A stretch of 64,000 bases of DNA from Paenibacillus sp. BIC5C1 (GCF_032399705.1 NZ_CP135922.1:496001-560000); one strand, 5' to 3'. Positions 46,196 through 54,870 are shown, counted from the stretch's first letter. Numbers and translations: made by a program. The notes: a model not told the origin generated them from the letters alone.

Positions 46196-46256
46196 TTGAC
46201 AGTCATATGTACTGCCCTTATGATACGTATATAACTCACTAAACAGGTAGGAATAA
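46196..46256 (+). promoter_or_regulatory. Promoter of sbp-cysT-cysW with possible CymR-type site
   Basis: TTGACA (46196-46201) and TATGAT (46219-46224), 17-base spacer. AGGTAGGAATAA (46245-46256) lies just past the start site; a similar element is downstream of the yezD promoter. It recalls GGAAT-containing CymR sulfur operators, from memory only. Confidence 0.55.
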
Positions 46257-46347
46257 TAAAAATGGCTATGATCTTTTTGCGGAAGAAGTCATTTACAGTC
46301 ACATGAGAGATCGTAACGTGAACAGAATAACGTTCTCACCGTATAGA

Positions 46348-46458
46348 CGGAGGAACACCGCAGCGTATCAATCCTGGATGAAGCATACACGGCCTTTGGG
46401 CCGGCATGACTTTATGAGGGAGAAGTGCGCGGGGGTTCCTCCGTTTTTTGTTTTTTTT
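46348..46458 (+). promoter_or_regulatory. Branched leader structure ending in a terminator, upstream of sbp
   Basis: ACGGAGGAAC (from ~46349) can pair with GTTCCTCCGT, followed by a T-rich tail. The loop between can form at least three hairpins: GTAT/ATAC with ATCC/GGAT, GGCC/GGCC, and CAT/ATG. With a ~115-base region before it, this looks like an attenuating leader. It does not match any riboswitch class I know. Confidence 0.5.
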
Positions 46459-46525
46459 CGGTGCGTTCCGTGCTGTTCAGCCTGCTGAGGTAATCTTGCA
46501 AATCCATTCGGGGGGAGTGTTATCT

Positions 46526-47605
46526 ATGAAAAAGAGAATTCATAAGGGTATTCTGGTTGGTCTGGCATTGGTGTTAACAGGGGTACTGGCGGCATGCGGA
46601 TCGGAAAGCGGTGGCACGAATGCGGCAGGAACATCGGGTGGAACGGAAGGCGGCAAAGAAGGGGCAAAAGCGATCGAGTTGCTGAATGTATCCTATGATC
46701 CGACACGTGAACTCTATGAGCAATATAACAAGGCGTTTGCGGCCTATTGGCTGAAAGAGAAAGGTCAGGAAGTAACGGTTAAGCAGTCTCATGGTGGGTC
46801 AGGTAAACAAAGTCGTTCCGTCATTGATGGTCTGGACGCGGATGTGGTTACGTTGGCATTGGGATACGATATCGATGCTATTGAAGATAAAGGTCTGATT
46901 AATGCGGGGTGGCAGGACAAATACGAGCACAACAGCTCCCCGTATACATCAACGATCGTATTTTTGGTACGCAAAGGCAATCCGAAAGGCATTAAGGACT
47001 GGGATGATCTCATCAAGGGAGATACCCAGGTCATTACCCCAAATCCGAAAACGTCCGGCGGGGCACGCTGGAACTATCTGGCGGCATGGGGATATGCGCT
47101 CAAACATAACAACAATGATGAAGAGAAGGCCAAAGCATTTGTTGCAGAGCTCTTCAAACATGCGCCTGTCCTTGACTCTGGAGCACGTGGAGCGACAACT
47201 ACGTTTGTAGAGCGTGGTATTGGTGATGTACTGCTTGCATGGGAGAACGAGGCTTTCTTGTCAGTTAAAGAGCTGGGTCCAGACAAATTCGACATTGTTG
47301 TGCCTTCGGTCAGTATTTTGGCTGAACCACCTGTAGCAATTGTAGATAAAAATGCAGACAAAAAAGGCAGCCGCGAAGTGGCGGACGCCTATCTGAAATA
47401 TTTGTACAGTGAAGAGGGGCAAACCATTGCTGCTGAAAATTATTACCGCCCAACCCTGGACAGTGTGAAGGAAAAGTTCAAGGATCAGTTCCCGCAGCTT
47501 GAGCTGTTCACATTGAACGATGTATTTGGCACATGGCGCGATACCCAGGCCAAGCATTTTAATGATGGCGGTATCTTTGACCAGATTTATGTTCCGGGCA
47601 GCTAA
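46526..47605 (+). CDS. sbp: Sulfate-binding lipoprotein
   Basis: 359 residues with lipobox (VLAAC). Sulfate/thiosulfate-binding signatures: [88 protein letters not shown]. It delivers sulfate to CysTW for cysteine synthesis. The ATG at 46526 follows GGGGGGAG. First gene of the operon, behind the branched leader. Confidence 0.95.
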   Translation: MKKRIHKGILVGLALVLTGVLAACGSESGGTNAAGTSGGTEGGKEGAKAIELLNVSYDPTRELYEQYNKAFAAYWLKEKGQEVTVKQSHGGSGKQSRSVIDGLDADVVTLALGYDIDAIEDKGLINAGWQDKYEHNSSPYTSTIVFLVRKGNPKGIKDWDDLIKGDTQVITPNPKTSGGARWNYLAAWGYALKHNNNDEEKAKAFVAELFKHAPVLDSGARGATTTFVERGIGDVLLAWENEAFLSVKELGPDKFDIVVPSVSILAEPPVAIVDKNADKKGSREVADAYLKYLYSEEGQTIAAENYYRPTLDSVKEKFKDQFPQLELFTLNDVFGTWRDTQAKHFNDGGIFDQIYVPGS

Positions 47606-47687
47606 TGCATCTGACGTCGATATTGTTGCGTGACCATGTAAGCGGCCAACCAGTCCGACCGACTGAAGGCAGAGAGGATGAACGTGC

Positions 47688-48524
47688 ATGAGCAAGGTGA
47701 TGGTGGCCCGGAGTCGCACACTGCCGGGATTCGGATTAACGATGGGTTACAGTGTGCTATACCTGAGCCTGGTTGTACTTATTCCACTGGCAGCGCTCTT
47801 GTTTAACTCCACAGGGCTGACCTGGTCCACATTGATTGAGGTGGCGACCAATCCCCGGGTACTGGCTTCTTTCCAGGTGAGTTTTCTGACTGCAGGTGCA
47901 GCGGCCCTGATTGATCTGGTCCTCGGGCTGCTCCTGGCTTGGGTACTCGTCCGGTATGAGTTCCCGGGAAAACGACTGTTTGATGCCGTCATTGACCTGC
48001 CTTTTGCCTTGCCGACGGCAGTGGCAGGGGTTGCCTTAACGGCGCTGTATGCCGGAAATGGCTGGATTGGGCAGTTTGTGGAGCCATTGGGCATCAAGCT
48101 GGCCTATTCACAGGCGGGCATTACGCTCGCGCTGATGTTTATCGGGATTCCGTTTGTGGTGCGCACAGTGCAGCCAGTATTACAGGAACTGGAGACGGAG
48201 GTGGAGGAAGCTGCGGCTACGCTGGGAGCGGGAAGATGGCGGATATTCCGGAAGATTCTGCTTCCGGATCTGATCCCGCCGCTGCTGACAGGTTTTGCTT
48301 TGGCCTTTGCCCGAGGTATTGGCGAATATGGCTCAGTGGTGTTTATTTCAGGCAATATGCCAATGAAAACGGAGATTGCGCCCTTGCTGATCATGGCGAA
48401 GCTGGAGCAGTTCGATTATGCGGGAGCTACGGCGGTAGCCTTGCTGCTGCTGCTGGTCTCTTTTGTCCTGCTCTTGATCATTAATTCACTTCAACGCTGG
48501 AGCCGGAAGGCAGGCAGAGCTTAG
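47688..48524 (+). CDS. cysT: Sulfate ABC transporter permease CysT
   Basis: 278 residues, six membrane helices. LPFALPTAVAGVALTALY and the cytoplasmic coupling loop EVEEAAATLGAGRWRIFRKILLPDLIP are CysT-typical. Forms the channel with CysW. The gap to sbp is 82 bases without a terminator; AGAGAGG precedes the ATG. Confidence 0.94.
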   Translation: MSKVMVARSRTLPGFGLTMGYSVLYLSLVVLIPLAALLFNSTGLTWSTLIEVATNPRVLASFQVSFLTAGAAALIDLVLGLLLAWVLVRYEFPGKRLFDAVIDLPFALPTAVAGVALTALYAGNGWIGQFVEPLGIKLAYSQAGITLALMFIGIPFVVRTVQPVLQELETEVEEAAATLGAGRWRIFRKILLPDLIPPLLTGFALAFARGIGEYGSVVFISGNMPMKTEIAPLLIMAKLEQFDYAGATAVALLLLLVSFVLLLIINSLQRWSRKAGRA

Positions 48525-48564
48525 TGAGCAGTGAACCAACCTAAACCAAAAGGAGGTACAGAAT

Positions 48565-49440
48565 ATGGCGGGTTCCGTTCCATTGACGCCTGCTTCCCGT
48601 GTGCGAACCGGGCCTGGGCCAAACCGTGCAACTACGGAAGCACCATGGGTTAAATGGTTGTTGATTGGATTGGCAAGTCTGGTGCTGCTCTGGCTTCTCA
48701 TCTTGCCGCTGGTGATCGTGCTGATGGAGGCGTTAAAGCAAGGCTGGGGTGTCTACATCGCTGCGCTTACCGAGCCGGACGCGATGTCGGCATTGAAACT
48801 TACGCTGCTGGTTGCCGGAATTACCGTACCGCTCAATACGATATTCGGTGTGACGGCAGCGTGGGTTATTACCAAGTTCCAATTCAGGGGCAAAGGACTC
48901 ATGATCACCCTGATCGATCTACCTTTTTCGATCTCGCCTGTCGTAGGCGGGTTAATCTTTGTCCTCGTCTTTGGTTCGAATGGATGGTTTGGACCTTGGC
49001 TGGCCGAGCATGATATCAAAATTATTTTTGCCCTGCCCGGCATTGTCATCGCAACATTGTTCATTACGTTTCCTTTTGTCGCCAGAGAACTGATTCCGTT
49101 GATGGAGGATCAAGGCACGAGGGAAGAAGAAGCGGCAGTTACGCTTGGGGCCTCCGGGTGGCGGATCTTCTGGAACGTGACCCTTCCCAACATCAAGTGG
49201 GGACTGCTGTATGGCATTATTCTGTGTAATGCACGGGCGATGGGCGAGTTCGGGGCCGTGTCTGTTGTATCGGGACATATTCGCGGGGAGACCAACACCT
49301 TGCCGCTGCATGTCGAGATTCTGTATAACGAATATCAATTCTCTGCTTCGTTTGCCGTCGCCTCCTTGCTGCTGATTTTGGCTCTAGCAACGTTGCTGCT
49401 CAAGAGCTGGTTGGGTCATAAAACGATTCCCGAAAAATGA
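48565..49440 (+). CDS. cysW: Sulfate ABC transporter permease CysW
   Basis: 291 residues; six helices after a Pro/Thr-rich N-tail. IDLPFSISPVVGGLIFVLVFG, coupling loop REEEAAVTLGASGWRIFWNVTLPNIKWG and ARAMGEFGAVSVVSGHIRGETNTLPL are diagnostic of CysW. AAAGGAGG upstream. No cysA follows, so the ATPase must come from elsewhere. Confidence 0.95.
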   Translation: MAGSVPLTPASRVRTGPGPNRATTEAPWVKWLLIGLASLVLLWLLILPLVIVLMEALKQGWGVYIAALTEPDAMSALKLTLLVAGITVPLNTIFGVTAAWVITKFQFRGKGLMITLIDLPFSISPVVGGLIFVLVFGSNGWFGPWLAEHDIKIIFALPGIVIATLFITFPFVARELIPLMEDQGTREEEAAVTLGASGWRIFWNVTLPNIKWGLLYGIILCNARAMGEFGAVSVVSGHIRGETNTLPLHVEILYNEYQFSASFAVASLLLILALATLLLKSWLGHKTIPEK

Positions 49441-49531
49441 TGTACGACTCCTGTATCCGTGCCGATCATCTTGGTTTTGAAGAGGGTTCCGAATGAAAAT
49501 GGATTTTGTTTAAACTTCATGAAAATTCGGA

Positions 49532-49587
49532 TTGACAGCTACTGGAAGCCCTGCTAATGTATAAACCAAGTATATAGGTTGGATAAG
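49532..49587 (+). promoter_or_regulatory. Promoter of the yezD-like gene
   Basis: TTGACA (49532-49537) and TAATGT (49555-49560), 17-base spacer. AGGTTGGATAAG (49576-49587) resembles the AGGTAGGAATAA element at the sbp promoter. Confidence 0.5.
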
Positions 49588-49666
49588 AATGAATTATAAG
49601 TCGGGTTGGATGACAGCGCACTTGAGGAATATAGCGGGCAGTAGCCCGAGAAGAGGAGGCGGCTCT

Positions 49667-49906
49667 ATGGCTAAGCCGTTAAAAGTGGATGAGGTATGGA
49701 TGGATCGAATTGCCGGACAACTGAATGACATGGAGTTTGGCTCGTTACACATCGTTGTGCACGAAGGCCAGATTGTGCAGATGGAGCGGACCGAACGTAA
49801 ACGTTTTGAAAATACGTCCTCCGGCAGCGCCTCCAAATCCGGCAGCACTGCACGAGGCAGCTCACCCCGTTCATTGCGCTCATCGAATGCAAGCGCGAAG
49901 GGATAG
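49667..49906 (+). CDS. yezD: YezD/DUF2292 small protein
   Basis: 79 residues. The first ~50 (VDEVWMDRIAGQLNDMEFG, SLHIVVHEGQIVQMERTER) match the YezD/DUF2292 family, small proteins often found beside sulfur assimilation genes; the molecular role is unknown. The last ~30 residues are Ser/Gly/Arg-rich and probably disordered. ATG 49667 follows AGAGGAGG; an in-frame ATG at 49589 lacks a site. Own promoter downstream of cysW. Confidence 0.8.
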   Translation: MAKPLKVDEVWMDRIAGQLNDMEFGSLHIVVHEGQIVQMERTERKRFENTSSGSASKSGSTARGSSPRSLRSSNASAKG

Positions 49907-49956
49907 GCTTCATGTAATTCATGATTGGATTAGGCATAATGCAAAAAAATAGTAGA

Positions 49957-50004
49957 AACCAAAAAAGAGAAGCCGCCGATTTTCCGGGCTTCTCTTTTTT
50001 GGTT
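49957..50004. terminator. Bidirectional terminator
   Basis: An 18-bp perfect stem with arms at 49957-49974 and 49987-50004 (AGAGAAGCC core), flanked by A- and T-runs; serves yezD and the convergent membrane gene. Confidence 0.92.
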
Positions 50005-50054
50005 TTGAATGAACTGATTTTGATGATGCAGGCGAATCAAGTTAACAGAGAGGT

Positions 50055-50975
50055 TCACTTTTCAGAAATGGCTCCAGATGTGCGCGGTTTATAGAGGTTT
50101 AGCTCCATATCCAGGTTCTCATCCTCATGTGCTTCTGTACTGCTATTCAATTCCTTATCCGAATCGGTGTGTCCCGCGTACGGGCGATCACTGCGAGAAG
50201 GCGTTCCTGTCAGGCTGAAGCCAGAGATGAACAGGATGAGTTGCAATCCCAATGCGTAGGGAGCAGCAGCAAGTCCGATCAGATGAAGCAGCGAGCACAG
50301 CGCAATTAGAGTAACGAGTGCTTTGGTTACTGTCCCCGATGAACCCTGTCTTGGGCTGGACCAGAGCAGATAACCATAGAACACCGTGATGATTAAGGAA
50401 ACAAAGCGTATCCATGGCAAAGCATTGAACCAGGAATGCCAGAAAGGATACAACAGACCTTGTTGACGAAACACAAAATCAGCAATTAGGTACAGTACAG
50501 CCGCGACAGCGGTGGGCTCGGCAGCTGGACGAATGACATTCCAGATTGATTTTCCCCAATGGTCTAGATGTACGTAACGATTCAATTCATCGGACAAGGC
50601 TGCACTCTCTCGTTCCAGAGCCCTGTGCATCAATGCGAGCCTGGCGGGATCCACATCGATGATACAGCTGCGGATCTGATCCTGAAGCTGTGGAGACAGA
50701 TGTACTGCGGTTCTGCAGGACAGCATGGCAGTTATCAGTTCATGATGCTCATGTTCCGTTATAGCAACATTCCGATGTTCTTTGGCTGTGAGTTGTCCAA
50801 GTAGGGTTGTACTTATGTATAGTGTGTCTCGTATCGCGTGCATTCGCCTATCACGGCTTCGTCTGACCTCAGTTGCTGACCACACGTAGAGACCAAGCAG
50901 CACAGCGATCATTCCGAGTAATACCGCCACGAAGCCCGGATATGAGAATAGAGCAAGCATCCAGCGTTGAAGCAC
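50055..50975 (-). CDS. Membrane protein of unknown function
   Basis: 306 residues: N-terminal helix (~8-30), a soluble helical stretch (~35-150, charged, with AKEHRNVAITEHEHHEL), then four hydrophobic segments (~160-265) and an acidic hydrophilic tail. I recognise no family or catalytic motif. GTG start at 50975 with AAAGGAGG seven bases upstream; the open frame extending to 51215 is Cys-rich and lacks a ribosome site. Monocistronic. Confidence 0.7.
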   Translation of the reverse strand: MLQRWMLALFSYPGFVAVLLGMIAVLLGLYVWSATEVRRSRDRRMHAIRDTLYISTTLLGQLTAKEHRNVAITEHEHHELITAMLSCRTAVHLSPQLQDQIRSCIIDVDPARLALMHRALERESAALSDELNRYVHLDHWGKSIWNVIRPAAEPTAVAAVLYLIADFVFRQQGLLYPFWHSWFNALPWIRFVSLIITVFYGYLLWSSPRQGSSGTVTKALVTLIALCSLLHLIGLAAAPYALGLQLILFISGFSLTGTPSRSDRPYAGHTDSDKELNSSTEAHEDENLDMELNLYKPRTSGAISEK

Positions 50976-51191
50976 AATGGTTCCTCCTTTGCAAAAACTG
51001 TAGCGTAGCATGAAACACGGTCCACATAAGCTTTCTCTCACTATTACACAGGAATTGCGTGAATTCAAGCAGGAACAGTAGGAATTTACTGTTATAAGAA
51101 GGACATGAGCACCCAAGCAAAGAAGATGTAATTTCCATAATTTTTTTATTCTACACATAATCATTGGTTTAATAGGAAGGGAGCATGAGCT

Positions 51192-51605
51192 ATGGACCAG
51201 ATCAACATTGAACATACACCGCCCTCAGCGGCAGAATACCTAGCGTTACGGAAAAGCGCAGGTCTTAGTGCGATGAGCAAGGAGGGAGCGGAGATTGGGC
51301 TGCCCAATAGTCTTTTTGCCGTATGTCTGCGTGAAGAAAATGAAATCGTAGGCATGGGCCGGGTCATCGGGGACGGTGGTTGTTTCTTTCAGGTGGTGGA
51401 TATCGCTGTGCGCCCTGATCAGCAGGGAAGAGGATATGGCAAATTGATCATGAGCGAGATCATGAATTATTTGCGTGAACATGTGCCTGCTCGTGGCTTG
51501 GTTAGCCTGCTGGCAGATGTTCCTGCCGATCGTCTGTACGCTCAATTTGGCTTCACCTACACCAGTCCGAAATCGGAAGGTATGTGGTGGAGACAAGGGG
51601 AATAG
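51192..51605 (+). CDS. GNAT-family N-acetyltransferase
   Basis: 137 residues: acetyl-CoA binding loop VRPDQQGRGYGKLIM (motif A, Q/RxxGxG/A), preceded by strand VVDIAV, and a C-terminal YAQFGFTYTSPKSEGMWWR. Closest in feel to YhbS/YjdJ-type small acetyltransferases; substrate unknown. GGAAGGGAG before the ATG. Terminator at 51687. Confidence 0.88.
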   Translation: MDQINIEHTPPSAAEYLALRKSAGLSAMSKEGAEIGLPNSLFAVCLREENEIVGMGRVIGDGGCFFQVVDIAVRPDQQGRGYGKLIMSEIMNYLREHVPARGLVSLLADVPADRLYAQFGFTYTSPKSEGMWWRQGE

Positions 51606-51686
51606 GAAGCGAAATAAAGCTGCAGGTTGTCAAAAAGTGAAGAGGAATGACCCACAACCTCATTTTAATATGAGGGAATTGATGTT

Positions 51687-51710
51687 GAGCCGCATATTGC
51701 GGCTTTTTTC
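51687..51710 (+). terminator. Terminator after the GNAT gene
   Basis: AGCCGCA-TAT-TGCGGCT stem-loop with a T-run. Confidence 0.88.
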
Positions 51711-51870
51711 ATTTGAATTGGGGAATAGAAGAGATTTGTTGGCGATGGTTTACAAGTAGATGAAGAGGGTTTAAGATGGCGTGAGCCGTTTAAGGTATAT
51801 AACAATGGGATTAAGTATTAAAATAACGGTAAGTTGACAAGATGATATCTACTGAAAAGAGGGATTTGAT

Positions 51871-52503
51871 ATGAAAGTTGCCATTTTTGGAGCAACCGGA
51901 GCGATTGGAAAGACGATACTGTGGGAGTTAATGGACCGCGGACATGAGGTAACGGCGATTGTTCGTGATCCTTCGAAGGTTGAGATGGAGCATGAGCGTT
52001 TGCGTGTGTTACAGGGGGATTTGCTTAACCCGGACCAGGTTGCCGATTTTACAGCCGGACAAGAAGCTGTTGTGAGTGCCTATGGACCGAAGTTTGGTGC
52101 GGAGGAAGAGATGCTGGAAGTTACACGTTCATTAATTGAGGGTGTTCGTCGTGGAAAAGCAGGACGTTTGGTTGTCGTGGGTGGAGCAGGAAGCTTGCTT
52201 ACGGATTCTGGAGAAATGCTGATGGACACACCTGGATTCCCAGAGGAAGTCAAACCACTGGCGAAGGCTCATGTTGATGCGTATAACCTGATTGAGGCAT
52301 CGGATATCAACTGGACCTACATGAGTCCTGCGGCTACGATCACAACAGGAAGACGGACAGGTCTGTTCCGGGTGGGCATGAGTCGTGTGATCACCGATGA
52401 TCTGGGTGAGAGTTCGATTTCCGTTGGCGATTTTGCAGCGGCTTTGGTGGATGAGCTGGATGATCCGCAATTTATTCAATCCCGGTTTACGGTGGGGTAC
52501 TAA
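51871..52503 (+). CDS. NAD(P)-binding NmrA/YwnB-like oxidoreductase
   Basis: 210 residues with Rossmann start KVAIFGATGAIGKTI and VVVGGAGSL, of the atypical SDR group that lacks the catalytic Tyr-x-x-x-Lys. Often a quinone reductase or redox sensor-like protein. AAAGAGGG precedes the ATG. Single gene. Confidence 0.88.
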   Translation: MKVAIFGATGAIGKTILWELMDRGHEVTAIVRDPSKVEMEHERLRVLQGDLLNPDQVADFTAGQEAVVSAYGPKFGAEEEMLEVTRSLIEGVRRGKAGRLVVVGGAGSLLTDSGEMLMDTPGFPEEVKPLAKAHVDAYNLIEASDINWTYMSPAATITTGRRTGLFRVGMSRVITDDLGESSISVGDFAAALVDELDDPQFIQSRFTVGY

Positions 52504-52644
52504 GGGTCACAGAGTAAAGGACAGGAAAAAACAGATGCGAATATTAGAATGAAGCGAAGCAGCTTGGAAAACGAAAGAGGCATCGCGACATTAACCTATT
52601 CGAAGATGTAAATTTCCGTGAATTTCGCCGGGGAGGGATGAACG

Positions 52645-54315
52645 TTGTTTATCGTAACCGCTGAACAGATGAGAGCTGTGGATGAGCATACGATTCACAA
52701 GCTAGGCATTCCTGCTGCCAGTCTGATGGAGAACGCAGGCAGAGCCATCGCCGAGGAAGTTATCCGGCTGTGCCGGGAAAAGGACGTTGGCCTCAGTTCG
52801 GAGCAGCAGGATCGCTTGAGCGATGGTAACCGGAAGCGGGCGCACACCGGGCCCGGGGATCGGGAAGGTCATGGTGGCGACATCATCGCCGATCCGGCGT
52901 TCGTGATGGAGCAACCCGGAGATCAGCAGTGGTACATGCTGATCGGCAAGGGTAATAATGGCGGCGACGGGCTGGTTGCGGCGCGCCATTTGGTTGAGGC
53001 GGGGCTCGGCGTGACTTTGGTTTACGCCGATGCGCCGGATGCGTTGCGGGGCGAAGCCGCAGTGCAGCGGGATGCCGCAGCGCAGCTCGGCATCCCAGCC
53101 CTTGTGCACGGGCGCGATGCCGTGGACTTCAGCCGGTGCACAGGCATCGTGGATGCGCTGCTGGGCACCGGCTCGCGGGGGGCGCCGCGCGGAGCATACG
53201 CGGCGCTGATTGCGGCGGCAAACGACAGCGGCAAGCCAGTCGTGTCCGCCGATGTGCCAAGTGGGCTGAATGCCGACACCGGAGAGGTATACGAGCCTTG
53301 CATTCAGGCCCGGGTGACCGTATGTCTCGCGCTGCTTAAGCGCGGGCTGGTGCAGTACCCGGGCGCATCTGCCGCGGGGCGCATCGTGGTGCGCTCCATC
53401 GGCATTCCCGCGCGGCTTGCGCCGGAGCACGGCCCCTCGGTCCGTCTGCTGACGGAAGAGGTGCTGCGAAGTGCGCTGCGCGTGGATACGGGCCGCCTCC
53501 GGGCACCGGACGGCCATAAGGGCACTTACGGCCACGTGCTGCTGGCCGCAGGCAGTCTGCCGATGAGCGGCGCAGGCCTGCTCTCGGCCAAGGCCGCGCT
53601 GCGCGCTGGCTGCGGGCTCGCCACATGGGCGCTGCCCGCGGCACTGCTGCCGCATGTCATCGGCACCGTGCCCGAGCTCATGCTCGCTGCCGCCGCAGGT
53701 GGCGACAGCGGCGAGTGGAACGCGGCTTCCGCCGACGCCCTGCTGCGTCTCGCGGAAAGCCGCGACGTGCTCGCAACCGGCCCGGGCCTCGGCCGCTTCA
53801 AGGGCGACACAGACTGGCTGCGCCGTCTGTGGCAGCATTCGGATCGCCCGCTCGTCATCGACGCGGACGCCCTCAACATGCTGGCAGACGCTGGCCCAAC
53901 GGGGCCACGCGACTGGGGCAAACGAAGTGCGGCGACCATCCTGACGCCGCACCCCGGAGAGATGGGCCGACTGCTGGGCATGTCGACCCCCGAAGTACAG
54001 CGTGACCGAATTGGACACGCTGCACGGTACGCCCGCGAGCAGGGCGTGATCCTTGTGCTCAAGGGAGCACGAACGGTCATCGCAACGCCATCCGGCGAGG
54101 CGTATATCAACACCACCGGGCACGCCGGCATGGCAACCGGCGGTGCGGGAGACGTATTGACCGGCATTATCGCCGGTCTGCTTGCCCAAGGGCTCAGCGC
54201 GGAGCAGGCTGCTACCTTTGGCGTGTTTCTACACGGCCAGGCAGGAGAGAGGGCCGCGCTGCTGCGCGGTGATCCGGCATCCTTACTGGCCGGGGATATC
54301 ATGGATGCACTGTAA
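52645..54315 (+). CDS. nnr: Bifunctional NAD(P)H-hydrate epimerase/dehydratase
   Basis: 556 residues fusing the YjeF_N epimerase (GKGNNGGDGLVAARHL, VDALLGTGSRG, SADVPSGLNADTGEV) and the ADP-dependent dehydratase (HKGTYGHVLLAAGS, ATGPGLGR, VIDADALNML, ILTPHPGEMGRLL, TGGAGDVLTGIIAGLLAQG). Repairs hydrated NAD(P)H. TTG start with GGGGAGGG upstream; a nearer ATG (52638) is out of frame. A hydrophilic insertion (~47-85) splits the epimerase domain. From ~52.98 kb on, GC rises far above the surroundings, producing long spurious antisense frames. Confidence 0.93.
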   Translation: MFIVTAEQMRAVDEHTIHKLGIPAASLMENAGRAIAEEVIRLCREKDVGLSSEQQDRLSDGNRKRAHTGPGDREGHGGDIIADPAFVMEQPGDQQWYMLIGKGNNGGDGLVAARHLVEAGLGVTLVYADAPDALRGEAAVQRDAAAQLGIPALVHGRDAVDFSRCTGIVDALLGTGSRGAPRGAYAALIAAANDSGKPVVSADVPSGLNADTGEVYEPCIQARVTVCLALLKRGLVQYPGASAAGRIVVRSIGIPARLAPEHGPSVRLLTEEVLRSALRVDTGRLRAPDGHKGTYGHVLLAAGSLPMSGAGLLSAKAALRAGCGLATWALPAALLPHVIGTVPELMLAAAAGGDSGEWNAASADALLRLAESRDVLATGPGLGRFKGDTDWLRRLWQHSDRPLVIDADALNMLADAGPTGPRDWGKRSAATILTPHPGEMGRLLGMSTPEVQRDRIGHAARYAREQGVILVLKGARTVIATPSGEAYINTTGHAGMATGGAGDVLTGIIAGLLAQGLSAEQAATFGVFLHGQAGERAALLRGDPASLLAGDIMDAL

Positions 54316-54339
54316 CTAGGGGCATGAGTGAAGACCGTG

Positions 54340-54560
54340 TGTAACACGCAAGAAGAACGGCAAGGAAGAACGGCAAGGAAGAACCGCAAGAAGGACACAC
54401 AGGAAGTACTCGCAAGAAGAACGTGCACCGAAGTATGCACAGGAAGTGCTCGCAAGAAGGAACGCCAGGAAGAACACAAAAGAGGTATACGCAAAAAGTA
54501 CAAGCAAGAAGTACAAGCAAGAAGTACAAGCAAGAAGTACAAGCAAGAAGTACATGTGCC
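54340..54560. repeat. 13-bp tandem repeat array (about 16 units)
   Basis: Consensus near AAGNACNNGCAAG. Units start at 54340, 54353, 54366, then with one-base slips at 54379, 54391, 54404, then every 13 bases from 54418. The last four (54496-54547) are identical AAGTACAAGCAAG; earlier ones diverge. Thirteen is not a multiple of three, so any frame cycles, and open frames occur on both strands by composition alone. I read it as a non-coding minisatellite. Confidence 0.85.
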
Positions 54561-54613
54561 CCTTCATTCCTCCTGCGCATAACAGAAACAACTAAACCAT
54601 GCATAACATCATG

Positions 54614-54661
54614 AAAGGGATGTCCCATAGTCATTAACATGACGTGGACATCCCTTTTTAG
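54614..54661 (+). terminator. Terminator downstream of nnr and the array
   Basis: AAAGGGATGTCC (54614-54625) pairs with GGACATCCCTTT (54646-54657), then T-run. Confidence 0.88.
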
Positions 54662-54671
54662 TGCCATTAAC

Positions 54672-54870
54672 GTTTAACGAACCGGACACACGCTATTGGC
54701 TTCATTTTCCATTGATCTGGGGTTTAACGAATCACAGCAACGTTATTATCCTACATCGGCAGGTTTTGGCCCGAATTTACACCCGTATAACAGGAATAGC
54801 GTGCCTGGAATTCGTTAAACTGTGTATTCGACCCAAATCCGCCAATTAAGGTGTGTTCGATTCGTTAGAA
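54672..54870. repeat. Inverted-repeat element made of four related ~27-bp motifs
   Basis: Motif TTTAACGAA...CGCTATT occurs twice forward (54672-54699, 54722-54748) and twice reversed (54795-54820, 54842-54870). The first and third share GTTTAACGAA and CACGCTATT-type ends as an inverted pair. No ORF. It resembles a small palindromic intergenic repeat (REP/MITE-like). Confidence 0.55.

Noticed and set aside
46349..46458. T-box riboswitch
   Set aside because: GGAGGAACACCGC looks superficially like a T-box core, but Stem I motifs, the full AGGGTGG-type sequence and typical spacing are absent.
50976..51215. N-terminal extension of the membrane protein 50055-50975
   Set aside because: Cys-rich with no ribosome site, while GTG 50975 has an excellent one.
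52702..54189. Long antisense open frame (~495 codons) opposite nnr
   Set aside because: Caused by high GC3 of nnr; composition is Arg/His/Ala-rich with no domain and no ribosome site.
53526..54542. Antisense frame spanning the 13-bp array and nnr 3' end
   Set aside because: Repetitive Cys/Leu/Phe product generated by the tandem repeat; frames are open by composition only.
54340..54560. CRISPR array
   Set aside because: Units are contiguous and degenerate with no spacers, and no cas genes are nearby.
54328..54582. Plus-strand frame through the 13-bp array (Lys/Arg/Gln-rich)
   Set aside because: A 13-bp unit cycles the frame; no ribosome site, and several frames are equally open.
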